Assembly (NCBI RefSeq): GCF_016887565.1
Contig: NZ_CP069396.1
Coordinates: 10,894,001 to 10,958,000, forward strand
Direction of reading: 5' to 3'
DNA: 64,000 nucleotides
Source: Archangium violaceum
Lineage (GTDB): Bacteria > Myxococcota > Myxococcia > Myxococcales > Myxococcaceae
Notes under the pieces: generated by a model
Told to the model about the DNA's origin: nothing
What the model saw: the letters and a program-made list of their open reading frames with translations, nothing else
The model's database searches: none
Shown here: one piece after another, positions 44,463-51,970 of the stretch
Layout: each line of letters begins with the position of its first letter
Numbering within the stretch: position 1 is the first letter of the stretch
Translations under genes and position numbers: made by a program

Positions 44463-44563
44463 CCCTTCTTCCGTCTCGGTGAACTCGAACTTCACGTCGA
44501 GCCCTCCTTCGCGAAGAAGGCCGCTGCTTTTTTCAGGAAGTCGCGCTCCATCTGCAGCTGGGG
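44463..44563 (-). mobile_element. IS3-family remnant (orfA end and orfB start)
   Basis: On the minus strand the end of OrfA reads LQMERDFLKKAAAFFAKEGS plus T and TGA, a hallmark of IS3-family OrfA. The start of OrfB reads VKFEFTETEEG in the -1 frame. The IS3 slippery run A6G lies between them (44527-44533). Both genes are cut to small pieces, so the element is dead. Confidence 0.75.
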
Positions 44564-44606
44564 TTATCCTTGGACACTACCTCTCGTGTAGCCGACTTAT
44601 TGGGTG

Positions 44607-44628
44607 TGTCCACAAAATCGGGGCAGGC
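44607..44628 (+). repeat. 22-bp dispersed repeat, copy 2 (possible mobile-element end)
   Basis: It matches 28943-28964 at 21 of 22 positions. It lies 44 bases from the IS3 remnant but faces away from it, so it is likely a different or rearranged element end. Confidence 0.5.
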
Positions 44629-44729
44629 TCATCCGCCGCCGGGTCTGATCAAAAGGTCACACCACCCCTTCCGCGGAGCTGATGCAAGGGGGCACGAGGA
44701 GTCATGCTGCTCCCCCCGGAGGAACGACC

Positions 44730-45740
44730 ATGAGGGCAGCGGATCAGGCGAGCCCGCGCGGAAACGTGATGCTCCCGGTGCGCATCCTGGGCACGGCCAG
44801 CGTGCTCCCGGAACGAGTGGTGACCACGGCGGAGCTGGCACGGGAAGTGGGGCGAGATCCCGAGGCGCTGGAGCAGAAGACCGGGATTCGCACCCGCCGC
44901 TGGGCCCCACCCGGCACGCGCATGGCTGACCTGGGCGCCCAGGCCCTCCGCCTCGCCCTGGAGCAGGCCGGGCTGGCCGCGACCGAACTCCGCCGCATCC
45001 TCTTCGTCTCCTCGTCCGGCGGAGACACCCTCGTGCCCGCCACCGCGAACCGGGTGGCCGCTGCGCTCGGGCTGTCCGGCTCGTGTGACGCGTTCGACCT
45101 CAACAACGCCTGCATGGGCTTCCTGTCCGCCTTCGATGTCGCCGCGCGCTCGGTGGCGACCGGACTGGGTCCCGTCGGCATCGTCACGGTGGAGTACAAC
45201 TCGAGGGCCATCTCCCCCACCGAGCCGCGCCCCTATCTCATCTTCGGGGACGTAGCCTCGGCTGTGGTGCTGGGGCCCGGGCCATGGCCCGGTGAGGGAG
45301 TCCTCGCGGCGGCGTTCGGGAACGATGGCAGCCAGCCGCCCGATACAGTGCTCGAACATCCCCTGCGCACCGGGCGCGTGGAGGGTGTCCGGTTCCACAC
45401 CGTCCCCCGCGACATGCTCCGCGTGGTCTTCGAGGCCCTGGACCGCGCCACCTCCCAGGTGTTGGAGCGCTCTGGCTTCCAGCTCGGTGACATCGAGTGG
45501 GTGCTGCCACACCAGCCCAACGGCACCATGCTCCTCGGCATCATCGAGCGGTATGCCATCGAGCCGGCCAGGGTCGTGCCGGTGGTGGAGGAGATCGGCA
45601 GCGTGGCGGCGGCCTCCATCCCCTTCAGCCTCGATCGCCTCCTGCGCACCCGCCCCGTGCGCCCGGGTGACCGGCTCCTCATGCTCGGCGTGGGAGCCGG
45701 AATCTCCTACGGGGCCATCCTCTACCAGGTGGGTGGATGA
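44730..45740 (+). CDS. KAS III/FabH-like 3-oxoacyl-ACP synthase homologue
   Basis: A 336-residue thiolase-fold enzyme. N-terminal ILGTASVLPERVVTTAELAR and KTGIRTRRWAPPG are typical of FabH. The nucleophile is Cys128 in DLNNACMGFLSAFDVAARSV and the His is His261 in WVLPHQPNGTML. Where FabH has GNTSAAS, this protein has GSVAAAS, so the catalytic Asn appears to be Ser291. Relatives without the full triad often catalyse acyl transfer in natural-product pathways. ATG at 44730 has GGAGGA six bases upstream. It is coupled by ATGA to an acyltransferase and then a FabI-like reductase, suggesting a small lipid or acyl pathway. Confidence 0.88.
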   Translation: MRAADQASPRGNVMLPVRILGTASVLPERVVTTAELAREVGRDPEALEQKTGIRTRRWAPPGTRMADLGAQALRLALEQAGLAATELRRILFVSSSGGDTLVPATANRVAAALGLSGSCDAFDLNNACMGFLSAFDVAARSVATGLGPVGIVTVEYNSRAISPTEPRPYLIFGDVASAVVLGPGPWPGEGVLAAAFGNDGSQPPDTVLEHPLRTGRVEGVRFHTVPRDMLRVVFEALDRATSQVLERSGFQLGDIEWVLPHQPNGTMLLGIIERYAIEPARVVPVVEEIGSVAAASIPFSLDRLLRTRPVRPGDRLLMLGVGAGISYGAILYQVGG

Positions 45741-46489
45741 AACGTGATGGGAGCACCCTCCGAACGGCCTGGCTGGCCACTTTCGGGCTGCTGCGTAGGT
45801 ACCACCGCTACCGGATCCTGGGCCTGGAGACCCTGCTCGAGCCGGGCACCCGGCTCATCGTCGCCTACCACGGCCGTCCCCTGGCGTTCGACCAGTGCAT
45901 GCTCACCACCGTCCTCCACGAGCGGCTGGGCTACCTGCCCCATGGCATCATCCATGAAGCCTTCGACCAGCATCCTGCGCTCCGCTGGCTGAAGGAGGGC
46001 CTCGGCTTCGTCACGCGGGACGGGCCAGAGCTGGCAGCGGCGGTGGCGCGCGGCGAGCACATCCTCGTCCAGCCGGGAGGGACGCGCGAGGGCTGCCGGA
46101 GCTTCCGTCACCGCTACCGGGTGGATTGGGGCGAGCGGCTGGGCTACCTGCGCCTGGCCATCCGCTACGGCCTGCCCATCGTCCCCGTCGCCGGGCATGG
46201 GATGGACGACGCCTTCATCGGGCTCAACGATGGATACCAGCTCGGCCGTCGGCTCGGCGCGCCCTGGGGGCTGCCGGTCTGGTTGGGTCTCGGCGCCACC
46301 GGGCTCTGGCCCCTCTCGCTCCCGCTCCCGGTGCGGATGACCCAGTGCGTGGGCCAGCCCATCCACCAGCACCTCGGCGGGCGGGTCGACCCCAATGACC
46401 GCGCGGCGCTGATGGAGCTGCATCGAGAGGTGGGCGGAGCGGTCCAGTCCCTGCTGAACCGTGCACGCACGATGGGAGATGACACATGA
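45737..46489 (+). CDS. Lysophospholipid-type acyltransferase (PlsC-like)
   Basis: A 250-residue protein with acyltransferase-like blocks: LIVAYHGRPLAFDQCMLTTV (catalytic His and Asp, spaced HxxxxxxD rather than the usual HxxxxD), GFVTRDGPELAAAVARGEHI, LVQPGGTREGCRSFRHRYRV (substrate motif) and YGLPIVPVAGHGMDDAFIGL. The pattern resembles the DGAT/hemolysin-type acyltransferases of myxobacteria. It probably acts at the inner membrane. Start overlaps the FabH-like stop and its stop overlaps the SDR start, so all three are translated together. Acyl donor and acceptor unknown. Confidence 0.82.
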   Translation: MKRDGSTLRTAWLATFGLLRRYHRYRILGLETLLEPGTRLIVAYHGRPLAFDQCMLTTVLHERLGYLPHGIIHEAFDQHPALRWLKEGLGFVTRDGPELAAAVARGEHILVQPGGTREGCRSFRHRYRVDWGERLGYLRLAIRYGLPIVPVAGHGMDDAFIGLNDGYQLGRRLGAPWGLPVWLGLGATGLWPLSLPLPVRMTQCVGQPIHQHLGGRVDPNDRAALMELHREVGGAVQSLLNRARTMGDDT

Positions 46490-47301
46490 GTCAGGAGCAG
46501 TGGGCCATCATCCTGGGCGCCTCTTCGGGGACGGGCGCCGCCATCGCCCACCAGGTGGCCAGGCAGCCCGGACTGCACGTCTTCGGCATGCACCGGGGCC
46601 GCTACCTCGAACAGGCCGCCGAGGTGGAGCGCCAGGTGCTCGCCACCGGCAGACGCATGCTGATGGTCCGCGCGGATGCCGGCACTCCAGAGGGAGCGGC
46701 GCAGGGAACCGAGACCCTGCTCGCCACCGCGGGACCCCGCTCCATCAAGCTCTTCGTCCATTCGCTCGCCAGTGGCTCGGTGGGGCGCTTCGTCTCCGAC
46801 GGGAAGAATCAGCTCCACCCCCGCCAGCTCGCGCGCACCTTCGAGGCCATGGCCCACTCCTTCGTCTACTGGGCCCAGGCCCTGGTAGCGAAGGATCTCC
46901 TCGCGCCTTCTGCCCGGCTGCTGGGACTGACCAACCCGCTCACCGAATCCCTCCTGCACAACTGCGGTGCCATCACCGCGGCCAAGGCCGCGCTGGAAAT
47001 CTACGTGCGCCATCTGGCTCTGGAGCTCGGCCCCCTGGGGCACCGCGTGAATCTGCTCAAGTTCGGGACGGTGATGACGCCCGCCATCCGCCACGTCTAT
47101 GCCCCGGACGTCCTGGCCCGGCTGGAAGAGGCCCACTGCCAGATGAATCCGGCCGGACGCATGTGCACCCTCGAGGAGGTGGCCCGCTTCGTCTCCACGC
47201 TCGTGGGGGACGAGACGGAGTGGTTCAACGGGGCCACCATCGACTTCACCGGCGGAATGACGCTGCGTCTTCTCGACCTCCTGCTCAACGAGCGCAGGTG
47301 A
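46486..47301 (+). CDS. FabI-like short-chain dehydrogenase with altered active site
   Basis: A 271-residue Rossmann protein: nucleotide loop AIILGASSGTGAAIAHQVAR, KLFVHSLASGSVGRFVSDGK, and the helix AITAAKAALEIYVRHLALEL followed by GPLGHRVNLLKFGTVMTPAI and a C-terminal GATIDFTGGM. The Lys167 region aligns with FabI NYNVMGLAKAS, but the catalytic Tyr position (seven before Lys) is Cys160, and the classical SDR Tyr position is Ile. Either the chemistry differs or it is a non-classical reductase. It is the third gene of the FabH-like cassette and overlaps the convergent methyltransferase by 17 bases. Confidence 0.82.
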   Translation: MSQEQWAIILGASSGTGAAIAHQVARQPGLHVFGMHRGRYLEQAAEVERQVLATGRRMLMVRADAGTPEGAAQGTETLLATAGPRSIKLFVHSLASGSVGRFVSDGKNQLHPRQLARTFEAMAHSFVYWAQALVAKDLLAPSARLLGLTNPLTESLLHNCGAITAAKAALEIYVRHLALELGPLGHRVNLLKFGTVMTPAIRHVYAPDVLARLEEAHCQMNPAGRMCTLEEVARFVSTLVGDETEWFNGATIDFTGGMTLRLLDLLLNERR

Positions 47302-48166
47302 CCGGCTCCTCCGGCCGCATCCGGAAGGAGAGACAGAAGTAGAAGCGGCTGAGCTGCTCCTCGACGATATCCACCGCCGCCGGAGGCAGCAGCTCCCGCG
47401 GGCAGTGGGGCTCCCGCGTGTAGAAGGTGAGCAGCCGGAAGGCCACCCTGTCTCGGAGGGAGCGCGCCCCCGCGTCGAGCTGCTCGTCCACCACCACCAG
47501 GGGAGTGCCAGGACGAGCCACCCGCGCCATCTCCGCGAGCGCACGCCCCGGATTCCGGTAGCCGTTGATCCCACCGATCTCGAACACCCGGTCGAAGGTA
47601 TGGTCCGCGAACGGCAGGGCATGGGCATCCGCCAGGAGCAGGCGCACGCCCCAGTGGCCCTCCCGAGCCAGGCGCTCGCGGCAACAACCGAGCATGCCTG
47701 TACTGAGATCCACCCCCCACACCTCCACCTCGAGCCCGGGGGGCAAGGCCCGGGTGAGGAGCGGAAGATTGGCGCCGGCGCCGATCCCCACCTCCAGGAT
47801 GCGCAAGGGCTGCCCCCGAGGTCGCGGCACCAGGGCGTCCAGCTCGAACCGGGACACATAGCGCTCGCGGAGCTCCGCCTCCGAGCGGCCCTGCAGCAGG
47901 GGTGTCAGGAGGGTGGTGAGCGGATCATGCAGCGAAGGGAGCCCGTCGTAGATGGCGCGCAGGAGGCGATCCTTTCCACGAACCTCCTGCTCCCGGAACA
48001 GCCGGGGCAGGCCCTCCACCACCGGCCAGCAGGAGCCGCACCCCGAGCAGAACAGCCAGCCCTCCTCGAGCAGCCCTCCGCTCGCCCTCCCCTCCCGCGC
48101 GAGCTTCCCCAGGCAGGCGGGACAGGCCAGCACCTCGACGTCACCCACCGGCACCGTACAGGTCAT
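47285..48166 (-). CDS. SAM-dependent methyltransferase with Trm112-like zinc domain
   Basis: The N-terminus has a Cys4 domain (LACPACLGKL and FCSGCGSCWPVVEGLPRL), like Trm112/UPF0434. The class I methyltransferase core follows: LRILEVGIGAGANLPLLTRA (motif I), VEVWGVDLSTGMLGCCRERL, LLLADAHALPFADHTFDRVF (motif IV) and RNPGRALAEMARVARPGTPL. This resembles the UbiE/phosphatidylethanolamine methyltransferase type. Its start overlaps the stop of the kinase-ATPase gene (ATGA), so it is translated with it. The substrate is unknown. Confidence 0.87.
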   Translation of the reverse strand: MTCTVPVGDVEVLACPACLGKLAREGRASGGLLEEGWLFCSGCGSCWPVVEGLPRLFREQEVRGKDRLLRAIYDGLPSLHDPLTTLLTPLLQGRSEAELRERYVSRFELDALVPRPRGQPLRILEVGIGAGANLPLLTRALPPGLEVEVWGVDLSTGMLGCCRERLAREGHWGVRLLLADAHALPFADHTFDRVFEIGGINGYRNPGRALAEMARVARPGTPLVVVDEQLDAGARSLRDRVAFRLLTFYTREPHCPRELLPPAAVDIVEEQLSRFYFCLSFRMRPEEPVTCAR

Positions 48167-51100
48167 CGGGCCAGCTCGGCCTCGACTCGGGTCAGATCAT
48201 CGGCGGCCTCGAGCTCAGCGAAGAGCTCCCGCGCACGCAGCAACTGGGCGCGCCGGGCCGGAGCCTCGCGGGGAAGATGGCGCCCCAGCTCGAAGCGACC
48301 GCGGCCTTCCTCGTAGGGCATCCCCAGTGCCACGGCGCGCTGAACGCAGCGCCTCCAGGCGCGGTGCGCGGCCTCGGAACGCCCGGAGAGCCAGGCCTCG
48401 AGCCCGTTGCACAGCAGAGCGAACGGCTGTCCGAAGGGGAAGGCGCGGGCGAACGCCCTCATGGCCTTGCAGGCCTCACGCGCCGCACGCACCAGTTCCT
48501 CCTGGCCCGGCGGAGTCCCGCCACCCCGCTGCGCCCAGACCGTCAGGTAGACCTCGGCCACCTGACTCACCCCGGTGTGCATCCAGTACGCCACCGGTCG
48601 CATGCCCCGCAGCAGGTCCAGGCCCCGCTTCGCCACCTCGAGTGCTTGTGCTTCCTGGCCTCGCCGCAGCAGTGCCAGGGCCAGCACCCCCTGCATCACC
48701 ACCTTCTCCGAGACACCAGCGTGGGCTTCCATCCAGGGCAGCTCCACATCCAGCTCCTGGAGCGGCTCCTCGGAGCGGCCGAGGCGGACCAGGGCACCCG
48801 CCCGAACCAGCACACCCCAGAGCCGCGTCTGCATGGCGCCCCTCCGCCGCGCGGAAGCCTCCAGCTCATCCGCAAGCTGGATGCAGCGCCGGAAACGCCC
48901 CTGGTACTGCACCGCCATCGACATCACCACGCGGCTCTCCTCCGACTGCCGGAAGTCCCGGGCCTCATCCGCGAGCCGCCGGGCCCGTTCCACCCACACC
49001 TCCACCTCTCTCCACCGGGCCGGCCCGATCCCGCAGACGGCGCTGCGCACCAGGGTGAAGGCGAGGTCGGCGGGGGTCCCCACGCGCTCGGCCATCTGCA
49101 CGGCGCGCGCGCACCAGGACTCGACCACCGGACGCAGCACCGGCAGGCTGCTCAACACCGTCGCCATGGAGATGTAACCCCGTGCCAGGCACGGCGACGG
49201 ACCATTGGGCTCCAGGACGTTGAGCATCCGAAAACCCGACCAGAGGAGGTGGTCCGGCTCCTGGAGGTAGAAGAAGAGCTCGCATATCCGCACCATCAGG
49301 TGCCCCGCCTCGCGGCGCTTCAGACGCTCCTCGCTCGACTTCACCGTGAATGCCCAGGGGGTGGCGAACTGGAGGACCCGCTCGAGCACCTGAAGGGGGA
49401 AACCCAGCCGCCAGCCCCTCTGGCTCCGAGGGAGCGGCCAGCCCAGATGCCGCAGGGCACGCTCAGCATGGACGCGGCATTGCTGCAGGTCTCCGACGAG
49501 GAACCAGGTCTCCGCCAACCTCCCCTCGAGCTGACCGAGCCGCAGGGCCCCCTCCCCCCTGGACCCGGCGAAGGCGAGGGCTCGCTGGAAGTACGGGATG
49601 GCCACCGCGCAGGCATACACGGACATGGCCTGCTCGCCCGCCAGCTCGGAGTAGTGCGCCTCGCGGGTCTCGTCACCCGCCTGCCCCCAATGGTGGGCGA
49701 GCGCGGCCACCCACTCCGCCGCGTCCCGGTGCACCGCGCTGATCACCTCCGCGGCCTTACGGTGCAGCGCGCGCGTGAGCTCCGGGGAGAGGCTGTCCAC
49801 CAGACCTTCCCGCAGCTTGTCATGCGCGAAGCGCCATCGGTTTCCGGTCACCTCGAGCACTGCGGCGTCGGCGCACTCGCCCAGCCAGGCCGGCAGATCC
49901 ACCGAGGGTTCGGCCGCACGCAGCAGGTCCTCGTGAATGTCCCGCCCGATGATGGCTGCCAGTTGGAGCAGTTCGCGCGCGCCGGGTGGGACCTTTCCGA
50001 GCCGCCGCTGGACGATGGAGCGCATCCCGCCGACGAAGGCCCTGTCGGGCAGGGGCTCGTGGCCAATGCGGTTCAACATCCCGCTCTGCTCCGCCAGGGC
50101 GCGGATCACCTCGACGAGGAAGAAGGGATTACCCTCCGTCTCCCGCTCGAGCAGGGAGAGCACGCGGGGCGACTGCCCGCCCGGCCCCACCATGGACTCA
50201 CTCAGCGCCGCTATCTCCGCGGACGAGAGCCGCGGCAGCTTCAGCACCTGGATCGAGGGCAACTCCCGGAGCAGCGTGGGCCGCTCGTCATCCCGGTAGC
50301 TGGCCAGCAGGAGCAGCCGCGCCTTCGGGGCCGAGCTGGCGAGCCGGGACAGCAAGGACAGGGTGGCACTGTCCGCCCACTGGAGATCCTCCAGGATGAT
50401 CACCGTGGGATGGGGCAGCCGACTGAAGATCTCCTCTACCGTGGCGAGCAGGCGATGGTGGGCCACTTCCGCACTGAGGGGCTCGGGCTCGGGAACCTCG
50501 CGCTGGAGCAGCGCGCCGATGTCCGGCACGAGCGGCTTGAAGATGCTGGCCTCCCGCCCCTCGAGGACGGAGAGGAGGGCCAGTTGCCGCAACACCTCCC
50601 GCCAGGGCTGATAGGGATTGCCTCCTCGGTTGATGGCCTGCCCGCGCAGGACCGGCACGCCCCGGACCAGCGCCAGGATGCGGAACTCGGCCAGCAAGCG
50701 GGACTTGCCCACGCCGCTCTCTCCGGCTACCAACCACGCACTCCCCCGGTGCTCCCCCTCCGCGGCGTCGAGCGCCTGCCCCAACCGCGACAGCTCATGC
50801 TGCCGTCCGATGAAGCGAGCCGCTTGCAGGAAACTCTCCCGGGTGGCGACCGTCTCCACGGGGAGAGCCTGCCCCACGGATTCACAGAGCGCGGCAATCG
50901 CCACCTCGGCGCTCTGGAACCGGTCATGCGGTGCGAACGCCAGCAGCTTGCGGAGGAACCTCGCCAACTCCGGCTCGAGCGCATCAACAGCATCCGAATC
51001 CTGGTGGAGAGTCATCTCGAGCGCCGCCTCGAATTCCTGCGTGAGAGAATGAGCTGCGAACCAGGCGAGGTCCGACTCGAGGCTCCCATCGTCCACTTCA

Positions 51101-51789
51101 CGGGGGAGCCCTCGCCGTTCGTCCGGATGCCTTCCCAAGAAGAGCTCATGGGCGATCACCCCGACGGCATAGAGATCCGACAGCACGGAGGGAGGCTCCC
51201 CCCGGAGGAGCTCTGGAGCGAGGTAACCCCGTGTTCCCGAGCGCAACGAGCGGGCCCGCTGTTCCGGGCCAATCGCCAACCCGAAGTCGAGCAGTTTGAC
51301 CTGCCCATCGACCACCAGGACATTGCCGGGCTTGAGGTCGCGGTGGATGATGCCGCGCCTGTGCAGGTAGAGGAGCGCTTGGAGCATCTGGTTCAGCAGC
51401 TCCGCCTGCACCTTCCTCGGCAGTTCCCAGGCCGCTTCGGTGATGGTCTGGGCGCCCTCGAGGAACTCCAGGACCAGATAGGGCCGCCGCTGACCGTCGA
51501 AGCCATAGTCCAGCACGCTGATGATGTTCGGATGCCTCAACGAGGCGAGGAGCTCGAACTCGCGCGCCAGTTGAAGGGCTCGTCTGTACGGACCTGGATG
51601 GAGCTGCTTGAGGGCCACCAGACCGCCGAGCCGATCCCTCGCCAGATAGACGGACCCGAATCCACCGTGTCCCAGCTCCATGAGCAGCCGATACCGGTTG
51701 CCCACCTCGAGGGGCCGAGGAATGGACGGAGGGCCCCATTTCTCATTCCCCGCGGAAGGCGAATCCAACGGCACGGCGTGTCCAGCCAT
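48163..51789 (-). CDS. Ser/Thr protein kinase fused to AAA/AfsR-type ATPase and TPR region
   Basis: Kinase domain residues 33-300: GHGGFGSVYLARD, Lys61, [13 protein letters not shown] (Asp151), KLLDFGLAIG and GTRGYLAPELLRGE. The predicted ATPase starts near 325 (FIGRQHELSRLGQALDAAEG) with Walker A GESGVGKS (356-363) and Walker B-like TVIILEDLQWADSATLSLL. The C-terminal half, about residues 640-1208, is helical TPR-like (VAALAHHWGQAGDETREAHY, ALLRRGQEAQALEVAKRGLD). This kinase-ATPase-TPR fusion is common in myxobacteria and probably senses or transmits a signal in the cytosol. No DNA-binding domain is seen. The methyltransferase gene overlaps its 3' end. Confidence 0.92.
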   Translation of the reverse strand: MAGHAVPLDSPSAGNEKWGPPSIPRPLEVGNRYRLLMELGHGGFGSVYLARDRLGGLVALKQLHPGPYRRALQLAREFELLASLRHPNIISVLDYGFDGQRRPYLVLEFLEGAQTITEAAWELPRKVQAELLNQMLQALLYLHRRGIIHRDLKPGNVLVVDGQVKLLDFGLAIGPEQRARSLRSGTRGYLAPELLRGEPPSVLSDLYAVGVIAHELFLGRHPDERRGLPREVDDGSLESDLAWFAAHSLTQEFEAALEMTLHQDSDAVDALEPELARFLRKLLAFAPHDRFQSAEVAIAALCESVGQALPVETVATRESFLQAARFIGRQHELSRLGQALDAAEGEHRGSAWLVAGESGVGKSRLLAEFRILALVRGVPVLRGQAINRGGNPYQPWREVLRQLALLSVLEGREASIFKPLVPDIGALLQREVPEPEPLSAEVAHHRLLATVEEIFSRLPHPTVIILEDLQWADSATLSLLSRLASSAPKARLLLLASYRDDERPTLLRELPSIQVLKLPRLSSAEIAALSESMVGPGGQSPRVLSLLERETEGNPFFLVEVIRALAEQSGMLNRIGHEPLPDRAFVGGMRSIVQRRLGKVPPGARELLQLAAIIGRDIHEDLLRAAEPSVDLPAWLGECADAAVLEVTGNRWRFAHDKLREGLVDSLSPELTRALHRKAAEVISAVHRDAAEWVAALAHHWGQAGDETREAHYSELAGEQAMSVYACAVAIPYFQRALAFAGSRGEGALRLGQLEGRLAETWFLVGDLQQCRVHAERALRHLGWPLPRSQRGWRLGFPLQVLERVLQFATPWAFTVKSSEERLKRREAGHLMVRICELFFYLQEPDHLLWSGFRMLNVLEPNGPSPCLARGYISMATVLSSLPVLRPVVESWCARAVQMAERVGTPADLAFTLVRSAVCGIGPARWREVEVWVERARRLADEARDFRQSEESRVVMSMAVQYQGRFRRCIQLADELEASARRRGAMQTRLWGVLVRAGALVRLGRSEEPLQELDVELPWMEAHAGVSEKVVMQGVLALALLRRGQEAQALEVAKRGLDLLRGMRPVAYWMHTGVSQVAEVYLTVWAQRGGGTPPGQEELVRAAREACKAMRAFARAFPFGQPFALLCNGLEAWLSGRSEAAHRAWRRCVQRAVALGMPYEEGRGRFELGRHLPREAPARRAQLLRARELFAELEAADDLTRVEAELAR

Positions 51790-51970
51790 CTCGGTCTTCC
51801 CTCAACCCAAACTCCCTCTCAATGAATTGACGGAGAACGGACTCGATTCCTGCCGAGTCCGCCGGGCTGAAAGGTGCCATCCCCTACGTTCAGTGCTCTG
51901 ACTGCGTACGAGGAGGCGGCGTCACTCACAAAAAACGATCTCGTGTCCCTCCCTATTGAGAGGTGACTTG

